Shown here one piece after another: positions 33,538 to 47,654 of a DNA stretch of 62,000 nt. The notes below the pieces were generated by a model. That model had not been told where the DNA came from. It made no database searches and saw only the letters and a program-made list of their open reading frames with translations. The translations under genes and the position numbers were made by a program. This DNA comes from Lingula anatina (lineage: Eukaryota > Brachiopoda > Lingulata > Lingulida > Lingulidae), in the NCBI RefSeq assembly GCF_001039355.2, contig NW_019776079.1, positions 762,023 to 824,022 of the forward strand, read 5' to 3'. Positions within the stretch are counted from its first letter, which is position 1; every line of letters begins with the position of its first letter.

Positions 33538-36500
33538 TTTGGCCTATTTTGTGACAGTTCCTTGCTAATAAATATGGTAAACGTGGTCTATCTAGCAGGA
33601 GTGGCCGTGGGGGCAACTGTCGGTGGTTTAGCAGCAGACTAGTAAGCATGGCATTTAGTTATCTATCTTACTTCATATAGGATGTCAATATTCAATAGAA
33701 TAAGCTATATCGTTTTGGATCAGACAGTTTTGGTTTGCCTTAATAATCATAGGACATAAATTTGGAGGCCATTCAGACCAGAAGATCAGAGTATCTACTA
33801 AACCACGGATCAAATATAACGGGACTTACATGGAAGGAGAGCCGACTAATCCACATCCACACGCGCCGTCCTTGTAGGGCGCCTCAGATCCGTGGTTTAA
33901 TCTGTTTAATGACGCTTGTTCCTTGCCCAGTGCGCTTGCGCACCAGTTAAGGTTATGGCTTCTTTGCAACCCCACAAACGCAATTTGTGCAAAATTATTT
34001 GTAAATGATAACTTTTGCTGACTCGTCACATTATAATTTTTAGGATGACGAGTCTTATTGAATATTTGATATTTATATTTCACCCGAAGATTTAACGTTT
34101 GGAGTTTGGAGATAACTTCTAGCTTAAAGATATTATCACCCTTTGCCCATAACATACATTTGTTTGGGTAATAAATAAATCTTCAGTGGTCGAGACTAAA
34201 TTTAGCAATATTTACACATATGTTGTGTTATGTAATTGCGATTTTGGGGTAAAAACTGAAAAATCGCTTTCTCAGATTTCTCTTTTACCTGAGCACCCAT
34301 GATCACCGTTTCAACGCCGATATAATGACACCATTTAGTACTCCAAAACCCTGCTAGCGATTTTTCTTTAAAGTCTTAGTTCAGATTTTATCGTTGATAA
34401 AGCAAAATAATGCCTTTGTTTAATGAAAATCCGTAATTACTGATTAACACCAAAAACTAACCATCTGTTCCTTGGCCCACTTCTGACAGTTCCAGTAATG
34501 TTGCTAACAGACAGACAGACAGACAAACTAACAGAACCAAAAACATTACCTCCTTGACGGAGGTAAAAAACTCATTTTCGGTATCTGGATGATAATAAAG
34601 GGTAACAATATCCTTAATCGTATCCTGTTCGTGAAAATGGGGTTATGTAGTGACGCCCCTTGATATAAAAAGCAACATGTGGCACAATGGAGACTACCCC
34701 TCTAGCGGGAGAATGGAGCATGTGTAGAATGCGCATATGCGTAAATAAGCTCTGGAGATTGTTGTCGCCATAAAATGTCGTTTGACTACACCAAACTTTT
34801 TTTACTTCTTTTATAAAAGAACTTGTTTCAAAACAGACATTTTACAAATTATGCTTAACTTTCTTATTTAAAGGTTTGTTTATTTCCTTATTGGTTTAAA
34901 TTACACCCAAAAAGAGGTATGCTTCACTTAATTGTTTTCACAGAATTTCTTTAAGATTGTTCATTTGCTTTGGTAGAATAACTAAACACCATAATAGGGA
35001 TACTTTTTCCAATTTTAATTTTTCCCTTAACAGTATTGGTCGCAAGTGGGTATCTTTCATCGCATGTTTGGTACATGGGGTTGGAGGATTGGGAGCCGCT
35101 TTGTCACCTAATTACGGGGCTTATGTTGCATTCCGTTTCTTCGTAGGCAGCTGTCACGGCATTCTTAACAATTCAGTCGTGGTTCTGAGTAAGTAGTCAC
35201 GAGAAAAAAAACACACGCCCACACACACACACACACAGTTTTTTTCACTTTTAGATAAATTTATGTAGAAATCTTTTTAACGTTGGATTAAGTGTACTAC
35301 AGACCTGACATTTAATGTGGAACATATTTTCCACATCATTTTTAATCAGTTTTTTCCTAATTTGCTGCCCGATGAAAGAAAATAAGGATTAAAGTGTGTC
35401 TTAATAACTTTTAATAATATATTTGATGTCATTGTGACATTAGTTCATTTACTGGATTTGCCAGTGAAGCAAACAAAAATACATGGCCTATTCTAAGGGC
35501 GTATTCCCATAGATTTTAGATCGATATATCCCCGTGGGGAGTCTCACTAGATTACTGTCAGATAATCCGGCTTAAATGTCCGTCCCGGCTGTAAGGGGAT
35601 AATTAACTTTCGTGCCCGCTCGGCTGACAGCTATTTAGCGTGAACCCCCAGCGAGTTAGGTCGATCTAGTTTAGATCGATCTAATCTCTGGGAATGGGGT
35701 CTAATATAACAACTATACAATAGTCATTAAACACGATATTTTGGATCACCATGTTTTCCAAATTATCATCTGTAAAAGAGTTACACGCCCCGTAAAAGGC
35801 CTTCATGTCGGTGTCTAGTCACAGCAATGGTCATGGTCGCTGTTACGCCTGACCTCATCTGGTTGCTACCATAGCTCTCAAGCGACAAGGCATTCATTGA
35901 GGTGGGTTTTTTAGAGTTTAATCTTGAATAACATTCTAGGCACCGGTCAAAATATTTGATGACCAAGGTAGCTGGCCATTTCCTTGGTTCTGTAAGTTAT
36001 CTGCTTTTAAAAGTATTCTGTGTGAACCGACAATCTCTTCGTGCAACCTAATATTGTTCCTAAGGTACCCCTTATCATATGATAACCAAGTTCTTCTCAG
36101 ACTATATGATGTGGTTCAGGTTTTCATCAATGACTACCATTAGTGTTTTGGCACCAATGTGGTATCTGCTCCAAATACTGACGCTGTCAATGACACTAGT
36201 CACACGCTTCGACGTAGGTTTCTTCAGGATGTCTGTAAACTCTGTTTCGGCTATTTGATCGGTACTGGTGAAATCTAACATCATTGAAGAAAGCCACGCG
36301 GTTTCAGTGTTCTATCCAGAAATGATCATGGTCCCCAATTTAAAGAGAAACAGAAGACGATGTTTTGCTGTTTACAGTGGCTATTTCATAGGGCGTCTGG
36401 TATTCGTACTTGTTACAACCAGTTTGGTGTTGGCTAAAGGCCTTGAAAACGCATTCTTGTGGCTATTTGCCCTCATTCTGAACTGACTGGGTGAGATTTA

Positions 36501-39235
36501 TTTAGTTGTAGCAGCATATCCGGAAGGACAACGAGTCCTGTACCCTAGTGGTAAGATTTCGGTACATTGGGTGTGGACGCTGTGTAGGTTCATCAAGTTA
36601 ATCATAACTCTTTAAAACTATGCCCACCGAACCATTCTGGCACAGATTAACAAATTTTAAAACACTGCTTAACATACTTTACGCACTTCAAAACTGACTG
36701 CAAATTCTTCTATGCAGTAGTTGCCGACGTATGGATACTTTTTTACAGAACCATGCTTCGCCAAAGCCAAGCTTTGACCAGCCCAACTAAATCACTGCAT
36801 ACTACATAATGCGGCAGTGCAACAGACGTGGTAGTCCGTTAATTGGTAGCGACAAACCTGACAACACACTTCTCCATTCAAATATCTTATATGAGATCTG
36901 AGATTTTAATTAAGAATGTATTTTACCTACGAATGCCTTTGAAACTGAAATATTTCATATTAAATGTCATGTCTGTATGTCTATATATAACAAGTGGTTA
37001 TGTGTATGGAACGACAGATATGTAGCATGCACGGCTGTGTTATTGGCCCCAACCTTTATTCCCTTGCCGTGCGAAATAATTTAAAAGATTTACTGTTTGG
37101 ATTTTCCCCATTCTGTAATTTCAATTCAAATGCCATTAATAAAATAGCATAACACATTTGCAGGCATGGAATTTGTGTCACCAAGGAGACGCATGGTATC
37201 CGTGTGCACATTAGCTATGTCCTGGGGAATAGGCATGGTGCTTACAACTCCTGTGTCTTATCTTATACGGGACTGGAGATATCTACAGTTGACTGTGGCC
37301 TTGCCACCATTCTTATACCTAGGATTCTGGCGGTAGGTTCTTTTTCTCTCTTGCTCTAGGAACTTTTTTATGCTAGTATAAAACACGAGCATGCATTAGT
37401 ATTTTCATGTAAAATGTATTAAAACGCTAGCATGTGTACATGCATCCATGCATTGTATTGGATGGTGTATATTTATGTTGTGTGTATTAAGGAAGTATTC
37501 TTACTTCCAGGCTAATCCCGGAGTCACCTCGTTGGCTGTTATCTCGGGGTAGATACGCAGAAGCTGAGGACATAGTGAGATGGGCGGCTAGAGTGAATAA
37601 AAGGGCAATTCCAGAGGTCGGCCAGTTATTCGATGAACACTCTTTAAAAATGACCCCTTCTTTAAGTCCTCTTAAAATTCTCCACGCACCAAGACTTATG
37701 GCGAGGACAGCAGTGATAATTTGCGGCTGGTATGAGACAATTTAGCACTTTTTGAATAGAACAAAGGGTAAATTATTGACGGTTTAAAAATAGGAATCAC
37801 ATTTTTTCAGGGAAACAAAATTAGTGTGGATCTTAGAGATTTTGGATCGCTCACATATACGTTACCTTTAAATGATTTTTGTCAAACACGCGATATGATG
37901 TGCTACAACAACACCTACATGTACCACATACACAGTGACATTTCACTCTACTTGGTTGATTAAAGACATATTTCGGAGAATACATATTTGTGATTTATGA
38001 TGCTAACGCAATGTTATATTTTAGGATTACAGTTGCAATTTCATGGTATGGTCTTACACTAAATCAGGGTTCACTAGATGGAGATATCTTTATCAATGCT
38101 CTTGTCCTGTCTGTAATCGACATCATAGCTGACACGTCAATGTTCATCATCAACAAATTTGGAAGAAGAAAAACATACTGTGTCGGCATGATGATCTCTG
38201 CTGTGTCCATGTTGACTACAATACCGGTTCACTTCTTTGCAGACAGAGGTATGATTTAAACATGGTTTTGCACGAAATCTAAAATTAAACATACTGGGAC
38301 TTTGGATTCGTGTGAAAACAAAGGGTTCGGCCTAACATGATTTCACATGCCACATGAACTCATTTTTTGACGTCATTTGTAGATATGTGTGATGATGCTT
38401 CTGTATTTCCATTGGTTTTGATAAATAGTAATGCACACTATAGATCGTTCGTGTAGGACCTACCTGGATAAAAGAAAATAGTGACCTCCATGATTGTTAA
38501 TGCGCTCTTTCCTTCAATGTTTCAGAAAGCCCTTCTACCAGTACCGTCTTTACAGCACTGTACACAATAGGGAAGTTGGGCGTCAGCAGTAACTTCGCCC
38601 TTCTTTTCATGTGGAATGGGGAGTTCTATCCAACAGCCTTACGGAACTTTGGACTAGGTTTAGGATGTACATTTGGCCGTGTTGCGGCTATTGTATCACC
38701 TATTGTTATGGTACGCTACCATTTTTCAGTATTGCAATTGTCAAATTACAAAAATTGTCATCAGGCTCCTTGTCTTAGCGAAATTCGAAATTATGTATCA
38801 CAATAACGAAATTATGTATTATGTATCCACAAAATTATGTATCCACAAACCCCAAGCCCTACCCATATTCCCGTCCCCAAATCAATTCTTTATCAAATGT
38901 TTTATAGATTTATAGCGCTTAAATAATTTGAGGCTATATATTATTTGTCAACCAATTTGGGCGTTCAAATCAAGCCTTCTAATTTTGATAGGACCAATTC
39001 GGAGAACATCCCGTTCTCGGTAGAACTGTTCCTCTGATATTATTTGGCTGCATGGCGTTGTTCTGTGCTTTGAGTGGCCTATATCTCCCCGAAACTGCCC
39101 ACAAACACCTGCCAGAGACATTGGAAGATGCTCAAACCTTTGGAGTTAAACAGTTTGTTATATACTTATCTTGCGACACCTACTTATCTCTTCCTCTCAT
39201 GTCATACCTGTCAGCTGTCTCTTCTACTCTCGCTT

Positions 39236-39278
<43 letters not shown>

Positions 39279-39561
39279 CACACACACGCACACACACACA
39301 CACACACACAAACACATTCGCAAATGTACAAGTAGACACTCACTTCATTTTTGTCAAAACACAAGTTTGTTTCTATATATAACAGAAACGATTTGTACAA
39401 TATTTCAAGTGTTTAGCTACTTCTCACACAGTTTGATAAGGTAGTAGCAGAATACTTTATAACAAAAATGTATCATTGTTGTTAATACCGGATAAATACA
39501 TTTCAGGCGAAAAAGTGGCATCAACCAAAACTTAAACAAGAATGCCTCATCGACATTTTGA
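33538..39561 (+). CDS. SLC22-family transporter, copy A (lacks exons 1-2)
   Basis: A 12-TM major-facilitator transporter of the organic cation/carnitine type. Exons, numbered by the intact copies: 3 (33538-33641), 4 (35034-35188), 5 (37164-37332), 6 (37511-37729), 7 (38025-38248), 8 (38526-38710), 9 (38992-39152), 10 (39507-39561). Motifs: FGLFCDSSLLIN, GGLAADYIGRK (MFS motif A), ESPRWLLSRGRYAEAED, GEFYPTALRNFGLG and LPETAHKHLPETLEDA. All eight exons are open and in frame. Exons 1-2 (start codon, TM1 and the large extracellular loop) were not found upstream, where transposons lie. Intron 4 is about 1975 bp against 310-332 bp in the other copies. Probably a 5'-truncated copy or pseudogene. The last exon is shorter and ends at a frameshifted TGA. 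AATAAA at 39724. Confidence 0.85.
33794..33900. repeat. Nested inverted repeat in intron 3 of copy A
   Basis: TAAACCACGGATC (33799-33811) and GATCCGTGGTTTA (33887-33899) are perfect 13-bp inverted arms. Between them GCGCC...GGCGC can form an inner stem. The other three transporter copies lack it, so it is an insertion, possibly a small MITE. Confidence 0.6.
34508..34570. repeat. (ACAG)n tract and CCTCCTTGACGGAGG palindrome
   Basis: A short ACAG microsatellite is followed by ACCTCCTTGACGGAGGTAA, whose arms pair. This looks like the end of a dispersed element. Confidence 0.45.
35215..35240. repeat. (CA)n microsatellite
   Basis: A CA run lies just downstream of exon 4 of transporter copy A. 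Confidence 0.8.
35450..36980. other. Unassigned insertion in intron 4 of copy A
   Basis: This extra sequence makes the intron about six times longer than in the sister copies. It contains short ORFs on both strands (35781-35966 and 36102-36284 minus; 36268-36486 plus) that I do not recognise. Near 36790-36860 it has a stretch resembling intron 2 of copy B (around 43070-43135). From about 36990 it again matches normal intron 4. It may be a rearranged remnant plus a transposon. Confidence 0.45.
39234..39312. repeat. (CT)n(CA)n microsatellite in intron 9 of copy A
   Basis: A CT run changes to a CA run. Copy B has the same compound repeat at the matching place (47585-47652). Confidence 0.85.
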
Positions 39562-41516
39562 ATGGTTTCTTAAGTGCAACGACTACAATTTCATGGATGT
39601 GGACTGATTTTTGTAGCAGTTTAGTATCTTTGGGTCAGCTGAGCCAGGCTCATTGTAGGCCTATATATCATTATATTTTTAAAATGTTATACTAATGAAT
39701 GGTAGCAAATTAAAATTGCACGTAATAAAAAGAAAAAAGAAGAATGTCAAATTGCAAACATTTTCAACAATTGTTTCCATGGCACAGTACAGATTTTTTT
39801 CGTCGTGACATAAGCTTTAATACTGGATAAGACATTGAAACCCTCGGCTGCTTATATAACTTTATACAGAACTACTGAAACCAGAACACAGGACTGTCAG
39901 CTTGATTTAGGCCTCTTGATCGCATAAGACAACACATTAAAGCCACTTTTATGTCTCCTCCACCCCAGTGTACCACAAATTTTCATAGCCCATTATTATA
40001 TAACCCCATTGTCAGCGAGATTCCCTACACTTGTATCTACCTGAAAAAGTGTAAATACTGAAAGGAAGATCATAGGCGTCTAAACTAAAACTAAAAGTAA
40101 TTGAATCGGCGTGGCAGCTGCCCAAGTGGTATCCAACAAATTTCGGAGCACTTCGTCCGCCTATGATACCAGTTTTCATACGGAAAGACCCTTTTTGTGC
40201 AGTCGCCTCGACGGCTATCAGAGCAAACAAGTAACCTATGGGCAGAAGAAGGTTTGTCAACAGGAACTGCTATAATTAGTAGAAAAAATTACTAACCACA
40301 TTCATGCAACGGTCGGCGGTTAGTCGATCGACCCTTGTTTGAAGTCGTACATAATGTTTCCTGTTGTAAACTGTCATTCACCTTTTGTAACGCTTCAGTA
40401 GATCAAATGAACTGTTGAAATTTTCTCATCAAAGGAAAAAAACGAATAAATTTGTTGAACAGAACATTTTTATTTAAAACAAAATATTTTAAATAAAAGT
40501 TGAAGGCTGGAGAAAATGTCTTGTTTAATCGTATTGTACGTGTTAACAGAATGAACTGAGCGCATAATGGGGTCAGGCAGTGACGCCCCCTGATATAAGT
40601 AGCAAATGTGTACATGTACCTCGTGCGTGAATAAGCTCTGGAAATTGCTGTCCCCATGAAATGCCGTTTGACTACGCCGATATCTATTTTAGCAGATCTC
40701 TAGTTACACCTGCACCATCCCTCTTTATCCAAGTTAATTGCAAATGAATTCCGCTGTTTTAGGAATCACATGGTGTTTGCAAGGATTGATATATCAACCA
40801 ACTTACGTGGTTGTGTGAGTGCCATTACTATATACATAAATATAACACGGATCACCAAGTCATTGCCTATTTTGGGGGAACTCAGAGTCAAATACGAACA
40901 TCGGTTTGATTTTTTTATTCACATATATACACTTTTTCATGTTGTCCACTTGAATGTGAACGCACATGAGTGGTATTGTTCTCTACAACAATCCCAATAT
41001 TCATATTTAGCTCTTATGCTGTCAAAAGCACACAAGAAAACATTTTTAAAAAATCTACAGAAAGGCAGTCCTTTAGGGTGACGTCAAAAGAGATAAAGAG
41101 TGGGTGTTAAACAGATAATTAATTCACACAGTTAAAACTTTACGACAGTATAATGTTTGTTTTCGACCACTTGCACTTTATTGAAAGTCTTGTGGTACAT
41201 TTATGATGTTTGTACACTTAAGAATGCGAAGTTTGGATTTTGTTCATGTGTATTGCCTAATGTTCCATAGCAGATTTAACACCTGAAAACAATATAATCC
41301 ATATTGAATCACCTTGTACAAAATATATTAAATTGCTCTTTGGCTGTTTAAAAATTGCATAGGAAATAATCGGACACCAATCCAAGAGCTCATTTAACTC
41401 TCGTTTTTTATCTGATATGCGGGAGTGACATCGGAGGTACAACAGCTAGTGTCGAGCACTTCATTGCGGCTGTTACACCGACATACAAGGATTAAACAGC
41501 ACGCAGACGGCTAGTG
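39562..41516. other. Intergenic region between transporter copies A and B
   Basis: No supported gene. Sequence from about 40740 to the start of copy B is recognisably similar to the region 48500-49300 before copy C, so the duplicated unit includes the upstream flank and probably the promoter. The segment at about 40560-40690 resembles 34640-34795. A minus-strand open stretch (40012-40260) starts with a hydrophobic run but has no ATG; I do not call it a gene. Confidence 0.5.
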
Positions 41517-44500
41517 ATGGAATTCGATGATGTGATCCGACGCGTTGGAGAGTTTGGGAGAACTCAGCTTCGAACGACAATATTTAGTGGTCTAGTGACA
41601 ATGTCGACAGCCATGCAAATGATGGTAACAGTCTTTATGCAGCAATTACCGGCGCATAGGTAAAATAAGTGTCAAATGGCATTGGTTTTAGTTGAGCGCC
41701 TTCATATTCTTGAAAAACAAGTCGCTTGCTCTCTTGTCCAATAATCATAAATATACCTACTTAAAATCTGCGTTTACGTATGTTTTTCCCATGCACATGT
41801 TTTTTTTAATCTTTTGACGTTTTCCATGAAATTAATGCCTATAAAAATTCTGTTAGGGGAATAGAAGTGGGTATCGATGATGCGACGTATCACTCCGTGG
41901 GTGAAAATTTCTTCAGCTGTGCGATTCACACTGCTAGTGCTATCTGCAAAATTTGTTTACCCGAAATTGATCTTTGCGATAGGGTTTATCGATGCAGTTC
42001 ATAGGTTACCTCCGGTGAGATTTTTGTCGCTTTAGACTTGGTGCTGCGTAACAAATATAAAACTACCGATAAAGTCATTATTTGTAGAAGCCAAATCTCA
42101 AATAATTCCCAAGCTGTCACAAATGCTGTTTTTGCTGATGTTAAAATCGGGCCCACGTGCTATGCCAACATAAAGGCAAATGGGGTGGGCTTCGTCTTGA
42201 TAAGAAACGGTTGTTCACAAACATTTCTAATTGTCTTTGAAGCATTTCATGAATTTGTCATCGTTTACATATGTTTCGCAATAGTTCACTTTTCAAATAA
42301 GCATTGCAAACATAGCCAATGTTTAATTCAGGGCTTATAATGGGATTTGTAATATCTCAACAAACTATATGAAAAAGTGATTACGTCTAGGATGCGCATT
42401 TTATAACACTTATAATGTACGCCACTTAACAATTCATGTTTTCAGGTGTGCCATTCCAGACTTGGCAAACGATACATTTGAAATCCAGGGTACTTGGCAC
42501 CAATATCTTATCAACGAAACCATTCCTGTAGACGAGAATGGGGAGTATGAGGGATGTCTGTGGCGTAGTGGAAATGATTTCGGAAATGGTAGTGTTTTGC
42601 CGTGCAAGGACTGGGTTTATGATACATCTGTATTCCCCAAAACGTTTCCTACGGAAGTGAGTAGCTCATCGGTTTATTATTGTTGCTAAGATGTGATTTT
42701 TGTGATACACTGTTTGTCACTGTTGGATCTGTAAAATAATTTGGGTACTAAATAACTAAAATCATGAAACCACCACCACACTTGTTATAACATATTTATA
42801 TTTTGGATTAGAAATGATAGCAACATAATAACTGTTCCTATAACCATCTACAGGCCACATCTTTAGACCGTTAATATTGCCGTGGTACTTTTACTTTTCT
42901 TTTTGGCCTCGTTGATGTTTGACTTAGTCAGCCATTAGGAAAAACACTTTATTTTTTTAACAAATTGTGCCTGATGATTATACATAACAGTAAATTGTAT
43001 GTTTTCGACCACTTGATTCTGCGAGTAAAGGCCTTGTCTATGTGGTTCAAATATGGCAAGTTCGATTGAATCACTGCATATTACACAATGTAGCAGTGCA
43101 TGGTAGTCAGTTGATTGGTAACTTCACACCTGAATACACTAGAGATTGATTGAGCCAGAAATGCTTGTTGAACGAGAAATTGATTAAACTAAATTGAAAT
43201 GAATGAATAATCTCTGTTTTTATTTTCAGTTCGGTCTATTTTGTGACAGCTCCTTGCTAATAAATATGGTCAACGTGGTCTATCTAGCAGGAGTGGCCGT
43301 GGGGGCCATTGTCGGTGGTTTAGCAGCAGACTAGTAAGCATGTCGTTTAGCAATTTGATTAAGTACATAAGTTGTCAATTTTAAATAAATTACGTCGTTT
43401 TTGGATCTTTTAGATCAGGCAGTTTATGCTTGCCTTAATACTCGCAGGATGTTTGTTCAAGTAAAATTGGAGACACAAAGTTATTATATCATCATTCTCT
43501 GCTCACATAAGCTTTTGGGCTCTTGTATCTCAAACTACAAGACGTTATCTCTTTAACGTGGTATTGTAGGCAATAACAAGTTATCAACTGTTCATTAGTA
43601 CAGTGTATGTCATAAAAAGACTCGCAAATGTAAAATCAAAATAATTAAAGATTTTAAAGTATAATTTTTGGTGTTGAAAAGTTCCAATGCCAATGCAAAA
43701 AAATAAACAAATAAATAATAATAGGCTGTTGTATTACATATATTAAAATGAATGATGTCAATCCCCCACGCACTTCACAAAACATTTAATAAGAATTAAT
43801 CAAATACTGTATATCAGTTAGCAATATTTCCATCTTGGTTGACCACAACAAATCGAAAACATATTTGCACAGATCTAACCGCCCTTGTGCATGCCAGTGT
43901 CATATACGGCTACTGTAGCCCACGGTAGACATAAAACTGTAGCCACAGACGTATTTTCCGAATATTGAGAACTCCGGTTATTTGTTTCTTTCATAATAGA
44001 AGTACATGTAGTTCCATAACAGTTACTTTCAAAATTATGCTCAACTTTCGTCTCTGCTGGTATTTTTATTTCCTTATTTGTATAAATTTCATCTAAAATG
44101 ATATATTTATCATTTAATTGTATTCAGAGAATTTCTTTAAGATAAAAGGCACTTAGTACATTTGGTTTGGTGATATATCTAGACTCCATTATAGGGATAT
44201 TATACGCTTTTCCATTTTTCAATTTTCTGTTTTCAGTATTGGGCGCAAGTGGGTATCCTTCATCGCATGTTTGGTACATGGAGTCGGAGGACTGGGAGCC
44301 GCTTTCTCACCTAACTACGGGGCTTATGTTGCATTCCGTTTCTTCGTAGGCAGCTGTCACGGCGTCCTTAACAATTCGGTCGTGGTTCTGTGTAAGTAGT
44401 CACGAGAAAAAAAACACGTCTGTGCATATATAACTTTGTTTTTCAATAACGTGTACATATACTTTTATCGCTTTTAGACACACTTATGAAAAAAATCTTT

Positions 44501-46507
44501 TTCTCGTTGAATTAATCGTACTATTTCACTAGTGGATATATGTATGTGACTATATGTAGCGTATGCAGCGTGCACTGTTTGCAGCGTATACTGCTCTGTT
44601 ATTTGCCTCTGACCTTCATTCCCTTTGTCGTGTGGAAACTTTTTTCGATTCACTGCTTGGGTATTCCCCTTTCTGTAATTTTAAGTAAAATGTTAATGGT
44701 ATAATAACTTGACGCATTTGCAGGCATTGAATTTGTATCACCTAGAAGACGCATGATATCGGTGTGCACAATGGGAGTATCCTGGGGTATAGGCATGCTG
44801 CTTACAACTCCTGTGGCTTATCTCATACGGGACTGGAGATACTTACAGTTGACTGTGGCCTTGCCACCGTTCTTATACCTAGGCTTCTGGTGGTAGGTTC
44901 TGTTTCTCTTTCACTTTAGGTATTGTGATTTTTGATGCCAGCATTGATAAAAATTAATTTGCAGCACACATACACAAACAAACGAGCCAACATTAGTGTT
45001 TTCATGTAAAATATGTAAATAAACACACAACATACATGTACGCACTGAAAGGTGTGTATTATAGTTGTCGAAATTTTATAAGAGGTATCCTAATTTCCAG
45101 GATTGTCCCAGAGTCACCTCGCTGGCTGTTATCTCGTGGTAGATACGCAGAAGCTGAGGACATAGTGCGATGGGCGGCAAGAGTGAATAAGAATCCGATT
45201 CAAGGGATCAGCCTGCTCTTCGATGAACATTCTTTGCAAAAGAAACCCTCTTTAAGTCCTCTTAAAATTTTCCACGCACCAAGACTTGTGACAAGGACAG
45301 TAGTGATAATTTGCGGCTGGTATGAGATCAATTTACACTTTTTGAATAGAACGGAGGGTACTTTATACTGACGGTTTAAACTGCATATAGAGGGAAACAG
45401 TCATTTTTTCAGGGAAGGAAAATCAGCCATTCGGTGTGGATCTTAGAGAATTGTTATCGGACACACATACGGCATAATTATTATTTTTTTTTTTATTTAT
45501 TTATTTTTTTATTTTATTTTATTTTATTTTTTTTTTTTTGTCAAATAAGCGCCATACATGATCTGCCACAGCAAAACACTGACTTTTTCATTTCACTCTA
45601 CTAGGTTGATTCAAGACATAATACAAATATTAAATACTTATTAGTTTTTGTTATATTTCAGGATTACAGTTGCAATTTCGTGGTATGGTCTTACACTAAA
45701 TCAGGGTTCCCTAGATGGAGATATCTTTATCAATGCTTTTGTCCTTTCTGTAATTGACCTCATAGCCTACGCGTCGTTGTTCATTGTCAACAAATTAGGT
45801 AGAAGAAAAGCATACTGTGTCGCCATGATGATCTCTGCTTTGTCCATGTTGGCTACAATACCAGTTCATTTCTTAGCAGACAGAGGTATGATTTAAGCCT
45901 GGTTTTCCACAAAATCCAAAAATAAATTAGTAGTATTTGAGACTTTGGATTCGTCTTTAATCAAAGGGCTCGGTTTTACGTGAATTAACATGCGACATGA
46001 ATGAGCTTTCAGTTGGGGGATGACAATTCCAACTTCTTGTACTACAGGCCCCCCCCCCCCCCGAAATTATGTAACTGGTCTAAAAAGACAATAGTATTTT
46101 CTTAGAATTTTAAAACCCCTCCAAACCCAATGTACATACCCTCTGAAGTTTCTTGAATTTACTATTATACAATATTATTCTGTTGGAAATGTTCTACTCA
46201 AAGAAAGGAAAGGTATTCCGATTCTTGGACATGCAGACATTGGCAACTTCTTTGCTGGTCTTAGTTTGATAGTGATTGCTTCCTGGCCTTATATATAAAG
46301 AACAAAGATATAACATCCATCATATTTTGTTATAATTTAAAGATATTCACCATTTGGTTGCTTTAGGTGAGGATAATTCGGATTCTTCTTTACAATTCAC
46401 ATCCAACAGAACTTGAGAGATGTTATCACTCCTTTGTTTTGACTAGTTAACTATTAGCACACAAGGTAACCAAACCCAATTTAAAATGTAACAATGACAG
46501 GTAGGGC

Positions 46508-46560
<53 letters not shown>

Positions 46561-47586
46561 ATCGTTTCCCTTTAAACTACCTTCACAACTTAAAATAAAT
46601 TAATAATTAAACCCTTTGCTTTCTAGCTCATAACCCAAACAGTTAAGCGCTAGGAACTACCTACATAAAACCAAACAAGTATATAAGCTTTATGAATGTT
46701 AATGCGCTATTTCCTTCAATCTTTCAGAAAGTCCTTCAACCAGTGCCGTCTTTACAGCATTGTACACAATGGGGAAGTTGGGCGTCAGTAGTAACTTCTG
46801 CCTTCTTTTCATGTGGAATGGAGAGTTCTATCCAACAGCCTTACGAAATTTTGGACTAGGTTTAGGATGTACATTCGGCCGTGTTGCGGCAATCGTATCA
46901 CCAATTGTTATGGTATGTTACTCTGTTTCAGTACTGCAACCGGTAAATTACAAAACTTATCATCAGGCCGCTTGTCTTAGCGGAATTTGAACCAATATAT
47001 TACAATCTTTCGACCCTCAGACCCCTTTCCCTATCCATTTCCCGCCCAGACTGCAAGAACCATTCTCCATTCCTTAATCACCCAAATTCCTTTGATATTT
47101 CGTACATAACGAATTTTTTATCAGCTGTTTTATTGATTTATATCGATATTGTTCAAAGCAACAAGTTAATTATTTGAGTCTCTATATTGTTTGACAAGCA
47201 ATTTTCGTCTTCAATAAGAACCAGTCGTTCATTTTTCGGCTTTAAGTTTTATCTGATTCACGTATTATACTTTATTCATATACAATAAGACTATCTACTG
47301 CATGGACATTTATAGCAAGCCTGCTCTTTTGGTAGGACCAATTCGGAGAACATCCCGTTCTTGGTAACACTGTTCCTCTGATACTGTTTGGGTGTATGGC
47401 ATTGTTCTGTGCTTTGAGTGGTCTATATCTCCCTGAAACTGCCCACAAACACCTGCCAGAGACTTTGGAAGATGCTCAAAACTTTGGAGTTAAACGGTTT
47501 GTTATATACTAATCTGTTGATCGACACCTAATCTATATGCCTCTTTTCATTCCTGTCGGCTGTCTCCTCCTTTCTCTCACACTTCA

Positions 47587-47654
<68 letters not shown>

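Noticed and set aside
39052-39444. ORFs over the CT/CA repeat after exon 9 of copy A
   Set aside because: They are exon 9 read through its donor into a microsatellite.
40012-40260. Minus-strand ORF that looks like it has a signal peptide
   Set aside because: It begins at TTG, not ATG, has no clear splice acceptor, and encodes no recognisable domain after the hydrophobic run.
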